Positions 24,958-33,726 of a DNA stretch of 64,000 nucleotides are shown piece after piece (the first letter of the stretch is position 1; every line of letters begins with the position of its first letter). The notes under the pieces are model-generated. The model did no database searches. It saw only the letters and a program-made list of their open reading frames with translations, and was not told the DNA's origin. Origin of the DNA: a virus; the IMG/VR virus record IMGVR_UViG_3300029267_002897, positions 115,064 through 179,063 of that record; one strand, 5' to 3'. The position numbers and the translations under genes were made by a program.

Positions 24958-27003
24958 TCAACCGTATTGTGACATTACAGCATCAAGTTCTTTCTGCTTT
25001 TGAATCTCATTCATCATCTGCGCCACTGCTTGAGCCAGGGAAAGAGCGTACGTGCCGCCTGCGGCGGTTATCCGAGCGGTTTCCTTACCCGGGATGTCAT
25101 ATCCGGTTTCCCGCAAAAGCTGACGCCCACGACGACTCGCACGAATCTCTTCCAAGAGCGTCGCTAACCCGGTACCCGCGGTAATGCCGAGCCCCGTGAC
25201 TTTCACCGGGAAAGAACCAGCGTGATGTCCTGCAAATGCCAAGACCGGTCCCACTTTGCCTCCGACGAAACGTCCAGTGCCCCCTCCCAGTGCCCGCACG
25301 GCTTTGCCCCCGACATTTGTACCAGGAAGAGAGTGTCCCACCTCATGTGCGATGACGGATGGGTCACGTCCTGGGTCCGAGTAGATGGCCTGCATACCTT
25401 TGGGAACATGATAGTGGTGACCCTTACCGTATATCTTACGTCCTAGCCATGTACTGTCTTGTTCCGCGGGACCCGTGGTGATTCCAAAAATCCCCCGGTC
25501 TTCATCTCGCACCATGTAGTTCGCGGGGTCTTCTCCGGCGGTCTCGACCAAGCGTTGAACGAGTGCATCTCGCAGTTCAGCAGTTTCCGTCTCCGGATTC
25601 CCTTTCCCCGCAATCCAATTGAGGGGAGCGTTAACTACCTTCCCGATTCCCCGCTCTGTTTTTTCCGGGTCATAAGTACTGGAAGTATCCGCCAGACGAA
25701 GCACCGCGTCCGCAATCTTTTCCGCATCCAGCGGTCCAATCTGCGTCGGCCGGTTCTTCCTCTGTGCGTCGGCTCCCTGGATAGCAGCCTGTGCTTGTTC
25801 CGGGTCCGGAGGCTCAGGAGCAGGCATCGGTTCCATGGTCGGCTGTTGCGTAGCAAGCTGGTCCTGCATCTGCTTGTTCTGGACCGCCTGCTGCCGCTCC
25901 TCCATCTGCTGTACTTGTTGCTCTACCTTGAGCTGGTGAAGCTCCTCCTTATGGCGCATATCCTGCTCGTGCGACTCCTCGGACTGACGCGCCTTCATCA
26001 TCTGAATTTCGTTGACAAGCCCGCCACCCATCTCGTCACCTTGACCATGCTTACGAAGTAGGTCCTCAAAGAACGAGAGTTTAGTGCGAATAAAGGGGGC
26101 TGACTTCTTTTTGTCCTCCTCAGGAGCCTTGGGACCCATCAACGTAGAACCAATTGAAAGCGTTTTTTTCACTGCTCTCGGCTTAGCCAGAGGTTTCACC
26201 GCCCGAAAAATTCGCGGAAGCTGAACTGCCTTCTTCTCTTCCAGACGCTTTTCCATCTCATCCAACGCTGTGTAGTAACGCGGGTGCTCCTCCAAGTGGT
26301 CCTTGGCTATTTCCTTGGACTTCTGCGAATCAGGAGTATGCTCTTTTTCGACTTCAATCCCCATCTGCAACTGGTGCTTGTTATACTTTGAGTCCGGTTT
26401 TCCCGCAGCAAGACCTCCGGGGATCACGCCCTTGGCCCACTTGGCGAGCGCACCCGCCTTCTCCTGATCCCCACCTTCCACAACGTCCTCCGGAGGCTTC
26501 CCTGTCACCTGTTGCGCCGCCAGTTGATAAATCAACTCTTCAGCCGCATGCGGACTCACCCCTCGAGCCTCTGCCCACTGGTGAAGCTCGTAGTCCTCCG
26601 GATTAGGATTGGTGCGCAGAAACTCGGCTACCTCTTCAATAGTCACCGGATTCCCAGCAGCCTCTTCCGCCTCTTCCTCTTCTTCCGTTAGCCCATGTTT
26701 GATGAGAAGTTGGTCGAACAACGTAACACCACCTATCTTGGCTACCTCGTAGCGGTCCCGATACGGATTCGGGAGTTCACCTACCATCGGAATCATCTCC
26801 TCCATGGTAGTCCCGTGCTCCGTGACATTCTCTGTCGGAAAGTTGTGCGTGTTATCGAAGCGCACACCCTCCGGACCGGAGTTGACATCAATGACATTCA
26901 TGTCGTTGGCGGTACCGTCCGCACCGTCATTGACGTCGGGCTCGTTCTTCCCGTTGAACCGGAAAGGAATGGAGGACGTATTCTTGCCGGGACTCGCTCG
27001 CAT
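24958..27003 (-). CDS. Virion-type protein with zinc-metallopeptidase-like domain (681 aa)
   Basis: Start MRASPGKN at 27003 follows the upstream stop by 1 base. Acidic N-terminal half, a Gln/Met-rich coiled coil near 350-395, then LDAEKIADAVLRLA, a form of the peptide shared by several proteins here. The C-terminal part has VIAHEVGHSL (HExxH) and later LLEEIRASRRGRQLL, the spacing of neutral zinc metallopeptidases of the Zn_peptidase_2 type. Possibly virion-borne, processing other proteins; that is inference. Alternatives: inactive structural remnant. Confidence 0.6.
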   Translation of the reverse strand: MRASPGKNTSSIPFRFNGKNEPDVNDGADGTANDMNVIDVNSGPEGVRFDNTHNFPTENVTEHGTTMEEMIPMVGELPNPYRDRYEVAKIGGVTLFDQLLIKHGLTEEEEEAEEAAGNPVTIEEVAEFLRTNPNPEDYELHQWAEARGVSPHAAEELIYQLAAQQVTGKPPEDVVEGGDQEKAGALAKWAKGVIPGGLAAGKPDSKYNKHQLQMGIEVEKEHTPDSQKSKEIAKDHLEEHPRYYTALDEMEKRLEEKKAVQLPRIFRAVKPLAKPRAVKKTLSIGSTLMGPKAPEEDKKKSAPFIRTKLSFFEDLLRKHGQGDEMGGGLVNEIQMMKARQSEESHEQDMRHKEELHQLKVEQQVQQMEERQQAVQNKQMQDQLATQQPTMEPMPAPEPPDPEQAQAAIQGADAQRKNRPTQIGPLDAEKIADAVLRLADTSSTYDPEKTERGIGKVVNAPLNWIAGKGNPETETAELRDALVQRLVETAGEDPANYMVRDEDRGIFGITTGPAEQDSTWLGRKIYGKGHHYHVPKGMQAIYSDPGRDPSVIAHEVGHSLPGTNVGGKAVRALGGGTGRFVGGKVGPVLAFAGHHAGSFPVKVTGLGITAGTGLATLLEEIRASRRGRQLLRETGYDIPGKETARITAAGGTYALSLAQAVAQMMNEIQKQKELDAVMSQYG

Positions 27004-27004
27004 A

Positions 27005-27877
27005 TCAACACTCTCGATTGAAGAAACGAAGGACAGAGGCCTTCTTTGGGCCACCTGTGTTCTGCGCCATCTGCTTGGTCGGCGCAGTCTTGGGCGGCAT
27101 ATTCTGCTGGTTCTGCGCCTTCGCCGTCGCCGCAGAGAGAAGGGTCGCGCCTGTTGGGTCATTCATGCCGAGGCCCCCGCTGGTGCCCGATTCTGCGCCG
27201 GACTGGAGCGCTGCGGTCTTCGCCAGGACCCGGAACGCAATCCGCTCTGCCCCGAGCTTCTCCTTGCGGATGTTCTCCTTGGAAGTAGGAGACTCCCCTT
27301 CCCGCTTCTTGAAGCGTTCCTTGAGACCCGGGAACTTGCTGTAAACTTTACTCCGTACAGTTTCTCGCTGCGCCGGAGTGCCGAATTGGGAAACTCGGGA
27401 TAAGGCGTTCTCCCCATGGGTCTTATCCGGGATGGGATACTTCTTCTGCTTGGGCAATGCGAATTGCTTCTTGCTGAGGTCGTCCCGGGCTTCCGTGGAG
27501 AGCACAGCCGCCGCGATTTCTTTTGCCGTTTTCATCCCTTCACCCTGCGCCTTTGCTGCGTAAGACTCCCGCGCCTGTCTTCGCATCGCATCTACTGCGA
27601 GTCCCGTACCTAAACCTGTGAGCGCACCAAGAACGCTACCCTTGAAACCCCTTCCCAGGATACCGAGGTGCGTCTTTTTCGGCAATCCGACAGTGACCGC
27701 TTTCAGCTTGTTGAGAAGACCCTGAGTCTGCCCCCACCGAGGACGTAAAACATCCCAGTACGCTTTACCCATCATCCTACCGCCAGTAGCAGCGCCACCT
27801 AGCGCCGGGAGGGTACGAGCATAGAAGTCTTCCGCCTGGTAGAGCGGAAGCTCCGTCTCTGGGTCAACTCGAGGCAC
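27005..27877 (-). CDS. Probable virion-associated protein (290 aa)
   Basis: A Gly-zipper near 79-95 (FKGSVLGALTGLGTGLAVD), then MKTAKEIAAAVLSTEARDD (form of the shared peptide). A small module FALPKQKKYPIPD..HGENALSRVSQFGTPAQRETVRSKVY follows, resembling a conserved phage motif (FALP.R.YPI.D..HARNAL). Then KLGAERIAFRVLAKTA, and a Gln/Pro-rich tail. Overlaps the 27,877 gene start by 1 base. Role unknown. Confidence 0.55.
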   Translation of the reverse strand: MPRVDPETELPLYQAEDFYARTLPALGGAATGGRMMGKAYWDVLRPRWGQTQGLLNKLKAVTVGLPKKTHLGILGRGFKGSVLGALTGLGTGLAVDAMRRQARESYAAKAQGEGMKTAKEIAAAVLSTEARDDLSKKQFALPKQKKYPIPDKTHGENALSRVSQFGTPAQRETVRSKVYSKFPGLKERFKKREGESPTSKENIRKEKLGAERIAFRVLAKTAALQSGAESGTSGGLGMNDPTGATLLSAATAKAQNQQNMPPKTAPTKQMAQNTGGPKKASVLRFFNREC

Positions 27878-28428
27878 TACTCAATGCCCATCTGCTTTTT
27901 GATAGAACGCTGGCGAGCACGGTCAATAGCGGTACCGACACCGTAACCGCCCCCAGCACCCAAGAGGGCACCCGCAATGCCCATGGGGGTATTACCTCTG
28001 CTCGCAAGAGAGGCGAGAATTGCGCCCAACTGTGCACCGATGATGGAACCGCCAATACGTCCACCGATGGTGATGGGGGCCTTCCCCTCTTCCTCCGCCA
28101 CCTTCACGAGCACCGCATGGGCAATTTGTTCCGCGGTTTTCATGTCCCGAGGAATTCCGAGAGGACCCTTACCCTTCCCCCGAGCTTTCCCCTGACCCTT
28201 CCCTTTGCTCTTGATTTTCTTACCCGGAGTGGCGCAACTACCCGTCGCCACCTTCACGAGCACCGCATGGGCGATTTGTTCTGCTGATTTGCGCATCTTC
28301 TTTTCCTCCGGTAGCTTTTTAATATTCGGGGTATGGTCCGCCCAACGCTTGGCAGTCCCCTTGGGAACTTCCCCCCGCTCCTCCGCAGCGAACATCCATC
28401 GCTGCTGCGCTTTGCTCTTGAATGGCAT
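27877..28428 (-). CDS. Phage protein with two AEQIAHAVL peptides (183 aa)
   Basis: N-terminus MPFKSKAQQRWMFAAEERGE resembles the KSKAQQR-type module of small phage proteins. Two near-identical peptides follow, KSAEQIAHAVLVKVA (47-61) and KTAEQIAHAVLVKVA (97-111), with a Lys/Gly-rich linker between. The end is a Gly-zipper (ITIGGRIGGSIIGAQLGAIL). The DNA of the two peptides is duplicated too. Heads a set of proteins sharing the peptide. Confidence 0.6.
   Translation of the reverse strand: MPFKSKAQQRWMFAAEERGEVPKGTAKRWADHTPNIKKLPEEKKMRKSAEQIAHAVLVKVATGSCATPGKKIKSKGKGQGKARGKGKGPLGIPRDMKTAEQIAHAVLVKVAEEEGKAPITIGGRIGGSIIGAQLGAILASLASRGNTPMGIAGALLGAGGGYGVGTAIDRARQRSIKKQMGIE
28097..28280 (-). repeat. 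34-base direct repeat pair
   Basis: 28097-28130 and 28247-28280 are identical but for one base. They encode the two copies of AEQIAHAVLVKVA and imply a recent internal duplication. Confidence 0.75.
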
Positions 28429-28661
28429 TACCGCATCTCCCGGTACGACCTTTCGAACGGTTCCTGTCCCGGACAGGATATCAAGAACTTCGAGTCCTTC
28501 GAAGTCTTTTCCACTAATTTTACGTCACAATGCGGATACCGTAGGCGCACATACTTTTCGGCTTCTGGCATACAACTACAGAGCGTCGTTGCCCAAAAAA
28601 AGAGAAACGCGATGGCGACAATAAACGCCAACACGCTCAAAACACGAATGAGCCGTTGCAT
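28428..28661 (-). CDS. Small membrane protein (77 aa)
   Basis: One N-terminal transmembrane helix (VLSVLAFIVAIAFLFFWATTL) followed by a Cys-containing extracytoplasmic part. No lipobox. AGGAG upstream. Its stop abuts the next ATG. A small lysis or exclusion protein is possible. Confidence 0.55.
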   Translation of the reverse strand: MQRLIRVLSVLAFIVAIAFLFFWATTLCSCMPEAEKYVRLRYPHCDVKLVEKTSKDSKFLISCPGQEPFERSYREMR

Positions 28662-28686
28662 ATCACAACTCCTTTGTAGGAGGTTA

Positions 28687-29037
28687 CTAGTAACTCGCCC
28701 ACTTGGCGTGACCGAGCTTGACCAGCTCCTCGTTAAGATTTACGAGCTCGCCGGTCTTTTCAGGGATGAAGATATCCGCCAGGTAACGACCGTACTTACC
28801 GGTCTTGTCCTTGTACGTCTTCACCACCACGTACTCGCCTTCCATGTTGGCGAGCCGCTCGATGACGTACTCCTTGGCAACGAGTCCCTGTTCTCGTTCT
28901 TCCCCCCGCACTTCCCAGGCATCGATGTTGGCCAGCCGGAAACGAACTTCCCAGGTATGGCTGAACCCCAGGTCAAGCGCGATGTCCAACGTGTCCGCAT
29001 CCACAACCTTGATGACTTTGCCTCGGTATTCGTACAT
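28687..29037 (-). CDS. Staphylococcal-nuclease-like protein (116 aa)
   Basis: SNase fold pattern: VVDADTLDI (metal-binding Asp), RFRLANIDAWEVRGEE (catalytic Arg and Glu region), AKEYVIERL, and KYGRYLADIF (second catalytic Arg). Domain is full length. No signal peptide. Start is at ATG 29037, overlapping the upstream stop as TGATG. Expected to cut nucleic acid; target unknown. Confidence 0.75.
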   Translation of the reverse strand: MYEYRGKVIKVVDADTLDIALDLGFSHTWEVRFRLANIDAWEVRGEEREQGLVAKEYVIERLANMEGEYVVVKTYKDKTGKYGRYLADIFIPEKTGELVNLNEELVKLGHAKWASY

Positions 29038-29591
29038 CACATAGCCTCAATGAGTGCAGTAGGTGGGGGAGCCTTCTTCCCGTAATGGTGCAGGTAGTCT
29101 TGCAAGTCTTTCGGTGAAACATTGGCGGGTGCCCAGTGGTCCACCGCAGGAGCCCCTGACTTCTTCAGGACCTTCGCCACGTACTCACTACAGAAGAGAC
29201 GGTTGTGGGCATGAATGGGATTTTTGAGCTTCCAGCCAACAAGCGCTAAGAGCAGGCGTACAAAACCAAAAATAAGACCTATCCAATCGTACTTCTTGTA
29301 GAGGTCATTCTTGCAACTGCGTAGACCTTTCCAGAGGTCTACATCGGGCAACTCATAACACTCCACGTAGTCCACCCGTTTCAGGTGCTTGACCGGAAGA
29401 GTGGGCTGCACGCCCTTCTCCTGAATGTCCACCGCGCGCCAGTCCTGCCAGTCACTGGACTTGTAGACGATGAAGGCATGATTGACTTGCTCGTCCTTGG
29501 GTGTCTTCGAATGCTCATACAGGGCTTTACGGAGTAATTTTCCGTAGAAGGCGTTCGAAGCGGAAAGAGCGATAAGAACTTTTCCAGACAT
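29037..29591 (-). CDS. NlpC/P60-like cysteine peptidase (184 aa)
   Basis: Circularly permuted papain-fold signature (YiiX/LRAT type): VNHAFIVYKS with the His near 38 and LFCSEYVAKVLKKSGA with the Cys near 133. A hydrophobic stretch near 104-120 (WIGLIFGFVRLLLALVG) may pack the core. Predicted peptidoglycan or acyl peptidase, so a lysis role is plausible. It lies between fibre genes and the nuclease. A one-mismatch palindrome (29526-29538) is inside. Confidence 0.65.
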   Translation of the reverse strand: MSGKVLIALSASNAFYGKLLRKALYEHSKTPKDEQVNHAFIVYKSSDWQDWRAVDIQEKGVQPTLPVKHLKRVDYVECYELPDVDLWKGLRSCKNDLYKKYDWIGLIFGFVRLLLALVGWKLKNPIHAHNRLFCSEYVAKVLKKSGAPAVDHWAPANVSPKDLQDYLHHYGKKAPPPTALIEAM

Positions 29592-29592
29592 G

Positions 29593-30213
29593 TTACTGGT
29601 TGCACGCCATCAAGGACACCGCACAGTCCCGAACTTGGAAATCGGTGGCTCCATTGAGGAATCCTTGCAACACAAACCGGTCTGGTCCAGGGGGTTGATT
29701 CTGATTAGCCCAAAACGATACGATTTGCCACGTCCCTCCAGTATCCGGGATATCGATGTCTGCCGCAGTACAAACCGCGCCGTCACTTTGACGAATAACT
29801 CGAAGTTTCGCGCCAGCGCCGTTCGTCTTAACATCCACACTAAATCGTCCCCATGCCTTAGTGACGTCCGGAAGGAAAAAACTTATGTTTGTAACGGCCC
29901 CACCCGCCTCTTCCCATTCTGAAGGATTAGTAATACTTTTAGGGTCACTCCCCACCACTTTCGACGACGCCTTAAAGACGAATATGTAGGGGGGCGTAGC
30001 TTGGTGTGCCGCCACTACGCCGTCTAACGTCAACTGGTCTTCGGTGGAGAGGACATCATCAAACCAAAGGTCACAAACATCTCCCTTTACGAACACATAC
30101 CCAAACGTTATGGCTATTGAACTGGCCTCAATCTCATTTTTGAGAGATGTGGGATTCACTTTTTGGTTTGGGAAGTCCCCCGAAACCGAATACGAGTACT
30201 TAGTGGCGGCCAT
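29593..30213 (-). CDS. Fibre-associated virion protein (206 aa)
   Basis: N-terminal LWFDDVLSTEDQLTLDGVVAAHQ is of a type seen in phage tail or head-fibre proteins. C-terminal beta-rich part (GTWQIVSFWANQNQPPGPD) looks like a carbohydrate-binding sandwich. It follows the tail-fibre gene, and the next is a peptidase. No catalytic motif. Confidence 0.55.
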   Translation of the reverse strand: MAATKYSYSVSGDFPNQKVNPTSLKNEIEASSIAITFGYVFVKGDVCDLWFDDVLSTEDQLTLDGVVAAHQATPPYIFVFKASSKVVGSDPKSITNPSEWEEAGGAVTNISFFLPDVTKAWGRFSVDVKTNGAGAKLRVIRQSDGAVCTAADIDIPDTGGTWQIVSFWANQNQPPGPDRFVLQGFLNGATDFQVRDCAVSLMACNQ

Positions 30214-30214
30214 A

Positions 30215-32023
30215 TTACTCCTCCACCTTCATGAGTACGATGCGTTTACGCCGAATGTACGCAGTATTCCCGCCATTCTGACTAAAAATATCAAAGTCAA
30301 AATTATGAGAACCTGCAACTGTATTATTCAGAAAATAAACCCCCGCAAAGGTCTGCCACTCATTGTTTTCCAGGTCTTCAGGTTCGTGCGCTACTTGGGA
30401 TATGACCGTTGTGTCGTCGAGTTCGAGTTTCGCGTGCACTTTATCGGTACCGTTACCGGATACAATCTCAGAAGAAAACCAAAGCACGTACTTGGCAACT
30501 TCGAGTGTGGGAGAAAAACGCCACGCTAGTACCCAAGACCCTGACGTAGTGCTATCTTGCGTATCTTCTGACCCTTGAATAACTGTCGGCGGTCCGCTGC
30601 TCCCCCCGCCTACCGCACTGACAGGAACTTTTCTTTTTGCGCCATCTGACGCCCGCTCCATCAAAAGCACGTCGGTCCCTCCAGGAGCGGCTTCATTTAT
30701 AAGACCTGTAACATCCCCGACACGTGCCATGGCCATGTACTGGAGATGGTCGTCATCATTAAGACCAGAAAGATTACCGTGGTCATTGACGCTACCGGTA
30801 CTCGCCGCAGTGAACGTACGGTGATCTACGTAGTCAGCACTAAGACTCGACACCGTGCGCGCCTTGACCGAATTGGTGTATGTCGCCTTTGTCTGAAAGA
30901 TGATAGTACCTAGAGGGGTTATCTCTACCGTCGGAAAACCGCCCAATACCAAATTAGACAATTCTACCGAAGCACCCACGCGCGCTTGTGGCAAATTCCC
31001 GTATTCGTTCTGCCCCTGAATAGCGATAACAGGGCGAGCAGCGTCATTGGTAGCAAACAAATGTGCCAGCACGTAGTCACCATCAGTGACTTGCGTCTGC
31101 TGCCACGAACCTCCGGTGAACTGGTTGTACGCTAATCGATTCGCCGGATTTCCTAGATACTGTCTTACGGGAAAGTTCGTTGCCGTGAACTGCCTCCAAA
31201 CCGGAGTAGCCCCGTCCTTGTAATAAACAGGTATCTGCGCAGGAGCTGTGTCCGCTGCTATATCAAACGTGAGGTCCTCATCCCGGATTACCCCCGCCGT
31301 GTATCCCGCCTGCGCGTGAGTATCGAGTGACCCGTCTTGGTCCGTTAGCAGTCCATCAATCGCCAATCCTGTTATCCAGGCCGTACCTCTAACCAGGTGC
31401 AAGAGTGCGTGCGTCTGCCCGTCCATGGTGCAACCATGGCGCTCATCCGCGAAATAGATTTGCTTGGAGTTAGACGCGTCCCAGTAAACGATTGCCACTA
31501 ATGCTTTTTCGTAAAGCAGATTGATGTCGAAAGTCGTGGTTTCAGTGAGTGTGTCCCCATCAAAATAGAGGTAATGCAGCCCCTCGTCTATAGAGATCAC
31601 CTTCGTCTGCGAGGAAGACTTTACGTGCTTTACACCGGAAATGTAATAGCTGAACTCACTCACCGCGGGTTCGATGGTAAACGTGCGACTCCCGTCAACG
31701 AAGGAAATCACACTATCGTCACGTGTAGGAAATCCCGTGGGCTCACTCATATCCGCAAACTGCGTGAGGTCGAGTAAATCCCCTATCGGGTGCTTGTGTG
31801 GCCCAGCCTCCTGGACGATAGGAACTAGGTCACCTTCGTCATCTTTGATGATGATATGCCCCGCATCGATGAGCGCTTGAAGGTCACGTGACGATTGAAC
31901 CTCGTCCTCCGTGAACTCATCCATGAGGTCAAAGTCCACAGTAGGATGCGGGAAGGACCGCGCTCCCAGGTCATCAACTATCACAGGGTCGAGGGTGCCA
32001 GTCGTTGTGAGGTAGAGACCCAT
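30215..32023 (-). CDS. Tail fibre protein (602 aa)
   Basis: Has the hallmark DHGNLSGLNDDDHLQY near 412-427, common in phage tail fibres, then an Ala/Gly region and a beta-rich tip (TLEVAKYVLWFSSEIVSGN). N-terminal 80 residues may be the attachment domain (HKHPIGDLLDLTQ). Beginning of its message comes from the 32,655 gene, whose stop it overlaps. Confidence 0.75.
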   Translation of the reverse strand: MGLYLTTTGTLDPVIVDDLGARSFPHPTVDFDLMDEFTEDEVQSSRDLQALIDAGHIIIKDDEGDLVPIVQEAGPHKHPIGDLLDLTQFADMSEPTGFPTRDDSVISFVDGSRTFTIEPAVSEFSYYISGVKHVKSSSQTKVISIDEGLHYLYFDGDTLTETTTFDINLLYEKALVAIVYWDASNSKQIYFADERHGCTMDGQTHALLHLVRGTAWITGLAIDGLLTDQDGSLDTHAQAGYTAGVIRDEDLTFDIAADTAPAQIPVYYKDGATPVWRQFTATNFPVRQYLGNPANRLAYNQFTGGSWQQTQVTDGDYVLAHLFATNDAARPVIAIQGQNEYGNLPQARVGASVELSNLVLGGFPTVEITPLGTIIFQTKATYTNSVKARTVSSLSADYVDHRTFTAASTGSVNDHGNLSGLNDDDHLQYMAMARVGDVTGLINEAAPGGTDVLLMERASDGAKRKVPVSAVGGGSSGPPTVIQGSEDTQDSTTSGSWVLAWRFSPTLEVAKYVLWFSSEIVSGNGTDKVHAKLELDDTTVISQVAHEPEDLENNEWQTFAGVYFLNNTVAGSHNFDFDIFSQNGGNTAYIRRKRIVLMKVEE

Positions 32024-32655
32024 TATCGCCTCCTCAAGATAATCGTACCGCTGGGCGCAGAAATAGCCGTCCCGTTACAGTAGAACTGGAGCTCGTCCCC
32101 CGCGTCAACGTCCACGGCAATCGTATCGTCATACGCCTTGTCCGCACCCCCGGAAGACAGCGACGCAATCACCGTTGCGCTGTTGTTCTTTCGAATCTCC
32201 AACGTCCAGGTTTCAGCTCCGGTGGTCGCTAGGCTAATAGCAACAATCCTGGCGTCGAACGCCATGACGTAGCCCGCCAAATTTGTTGGGACCCCTCCCG
32301 GCCCCCGCAAATACACGTCGGTGATGTCAGCGCCCTGACGCCCAGCCGCCAAAGCAAAAACGTCAAGCGTGTACCCGGCCACAATGTTTTCGAGCGCGTC
32401 TTTTACGCTCTGCCCGGGAACACTGGAGTCGTTAATAATTTTGCTGGCCGGACCATTGAAGGCCGTATAGAGGATGCGCCCTTCTATCTGGTGCCAGTCG
32501 AGTTGGGGCTTGATGCGGTCGTACTGCGAGTCCATCATCTCCTGGACTTCAGTCTCTCCCGGGGCAACCGGCATCGTCAACCGCCCCTCTGTAGGGTACG
32601 GGTCCTGGATAACAATGACTCCCCCGCTGATGTTTTCTACCGAAACCGTGTACAC
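32023..32655 (-). CDS. Fibre-operon protein (210 aa)
   Basis: GTG start at 32655 with GGAG 7 bases upstream, inside a one-mismatch palindrome. Starts MYTVSVENISGG, then a Gly- and Ala-rich end with beta character (AETWTLEIRKNNSATVIASL). First gene of the fibre operon. Probably a fibre-attachment or fibre-like protein. Confidence 0.55.
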   Translation of the reverse strand: MYTVSVENISGGVIVIQDPYPTEGRLTMPVAPGETEVQEMMDSQYDRIKPQLDWHQIEGRILYTAFNGPASKIINDSSVPGQSVKDALENIVAGYTLDVFALAAGRQGADITDVYLRGPGGVPTNLAGYVMAFDARIVAISLATTGAETWTLEIRKNNSATVIASLSSGGADKAYDDTIAVDVDAGDELQFYCNGTAISAPSGTIILRRR

Positions 32656-32698
32656 ACCATTACTCCGTAAATGTAGTTACCGCGTGAACATCAGGTAA

Positions 32699-32727
32699 AG
32701 TATAGGCGGATGTTCTCGGACCAAAAA
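32699..32727 (-). promoter_or_regulatory. Sigma70-like promoter for the fibre operon
   Basis: TTTTTG (32727-32722) and TATACT (32704-32699) 17 bases apart. The -35 lies in the T run of the RNA-2 terminator, so the RNA end and the promoter overlap. Confidence 0.4.
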
Positions 32728-33113
32728 GAAAGGACGAGCTGCCAGCGTATCAGGCTGGGGCTCGTCCTCGTTCACGTTGGGTTTATGCCCGTGGTCGTCA
32801 CAGTCCCCGAAGGGCGCTGCCACTCAACTTGTGCACGGGAATCGGCTCAACCATAGTCCTGCGAACCGACTGCCAGCCCCACGTCGGCATAATTTAGCCC
32901 GGGACATTCTGGCAGCAGGCTTCCCGTAGAAACGCTGCGACCCTTAACATTAATTGGTTGTGAAACTTGTGAGTTTCAGTCAGGCAATTTGGGTCCCTCC
33001 TTTCACTCATGGGTCTACAACCGTCTGTGTTGGGACTGTCCCGACAGTCCCCGTAGCTGCCGCCGAAGCGGCACATGCATAGTGCGGCGTGAAAACATAG
33101 ACACGCCGCATGA
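32722..33113 (-). ncRNA. Large structured RNA of unrecognised class (RNA-2)
   Basis: About 390 bases with no plausible gene. An extended -10-like TGGTACAAA (33119-33129) would start it near 33113, and a 9-bp hairpin (33083-33110) opens it. Others: GGGACTG/CAGTCCC (33032-33051), GAAACT/AGTTTC (32962-32977), and TGCCGC-TTCG-GCGGCA (33058-33073) and CCC-TTCG-GGG (32805-32814), both C(UUCG)G only on the minus strand. Long-range helices: 32909-32915 with 32870-32876, 32788-32793 with 32834-32839, 32864-32869 with 32842-32847, 32939-32943 with 32991-32995. Ends in a terminator. Class unknown. Confidence 0.72.
32723..32767 (-). terminator. Intrinsic terminator of RNA-2
   Basis: Minus strand GGACGAGC (32767-32760) pairs with GCTCGTCC (32739-32732), with an internal CCAGC/GCTGG, then TTTCTTTTT. 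Confidence 0.75.
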
Positions 33114-33118
33114 CACAT

Positions 33119-33129
33119 CTTTGTACCAC
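33119..33129 (-). promoter_or_regulatory. TGGTACAAA element before RNA-2
   Basis: GTGGTACAAAG on the minus strand, one variant of the TTGGTATCAG family, 6-9 bases before the first hairpin of RNA-2. Confidence 0.45.
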
Positions 33130-33131
33130 AG

Positions 33132-33491
33132 CTAGTGAATATTTTTCAAACCAGATTGCGCAGTGGCAACATGAATCTCATCCTGGTCGGGAACCTTCTC
33201 CATACACTCGAGATGGAAGAGGACATCCTCGGCAACATCATCCGCAAACGCTTCGAGGTCCACAGAGTCCCCCAAGTATTCCTGTGCCACCGCGGCAATG
33301 GAATCGACCAGGATTTGGACAAGCTCATTCGGAGCAAGCTGGGGATAGGGCTTCATCCCGGGTGCAACGAGACGTCGCCCTTGTATCTGCAACGAGACCG
33401 GCTCATCCGCGTCCAGGTCTACGTCTCTCGTCAACCTCTCCGTAATCACTACGGTGATGTGCCGCCCTATGTTTTTGGTCTCATCACTCAT
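33132..33491 (-). CDS. Hypothetical acidic protein (119 aa)
   Basis: Beta N-terminus (HITVVITERLTRDVDL) and helical middle (ELVQILVDSIAAVAQEYL). Acidic overall. Overlaps the upstream zinc-ribbon gene by 8 bases. No family recognised. Confidence 0.55.
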   Translation of the reverse strand: MSDETKNIGRHITVVITERLTRDVDLDADEPVSLQIQGRRLVAPGMKPYPQLAPNELVQILVDSIAAVAQEYLGDSVDLEAFADDVAEDVLFHLECMEKVPDQDEIHVATAQSGLKNIH

Positions 33492-33726
33492 CGGGTTCCT
33501 TCGTCATTTCCCCGGTGAAAGCATCCCAGCATGCGTTGCAATCCGGACATATCCAGTAACACGTTCCGTCGTAAATGTTCGGGTCTTCGAGCGCGATTAC
33601 CCGAGTACCGTACCTCTTGGTGCCTTTCCATGGTGCGCCACACGCCGGGCAGTATTCAATGTCCTCGATACGAAACCGCGGCGCGTACTCAGGATAACCA
33701 ATGTCCTCTAAGAACTGAATAGTCAT
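33484..33726 (-). CDS. Zinc-ribbon protein (80 aa)
   Basis: CPACG and CPDCNACWD knuckles form a ribbon. I start it at ATG 33726 (MTIQFLEDIG) because the GTG at 33771 overlaps the upstream gene by 83 bases. No family recognised. Confidence 0.55.
   Translation of the reverse strand: MTIQFLEDIGYPEYAPRFRIEDIEYCPACGAPWKGTKRYGTRVIALEDPNIYDGTCYWICPDCNACWDAFTGEMTKEPDE

Noticed and set aside
25459-26061. Plus-strand ORF of 200 residues
   Set aside because: Lies inside the real minus-strand gene and is Leu/Arg-rich as expected for an antisense frame.
32894-33118. Minus-strand ORF of 74 residues inside RNA-2
   Set aside because: No ribosome site, unusual composition, and it crosses several stable hairpins.
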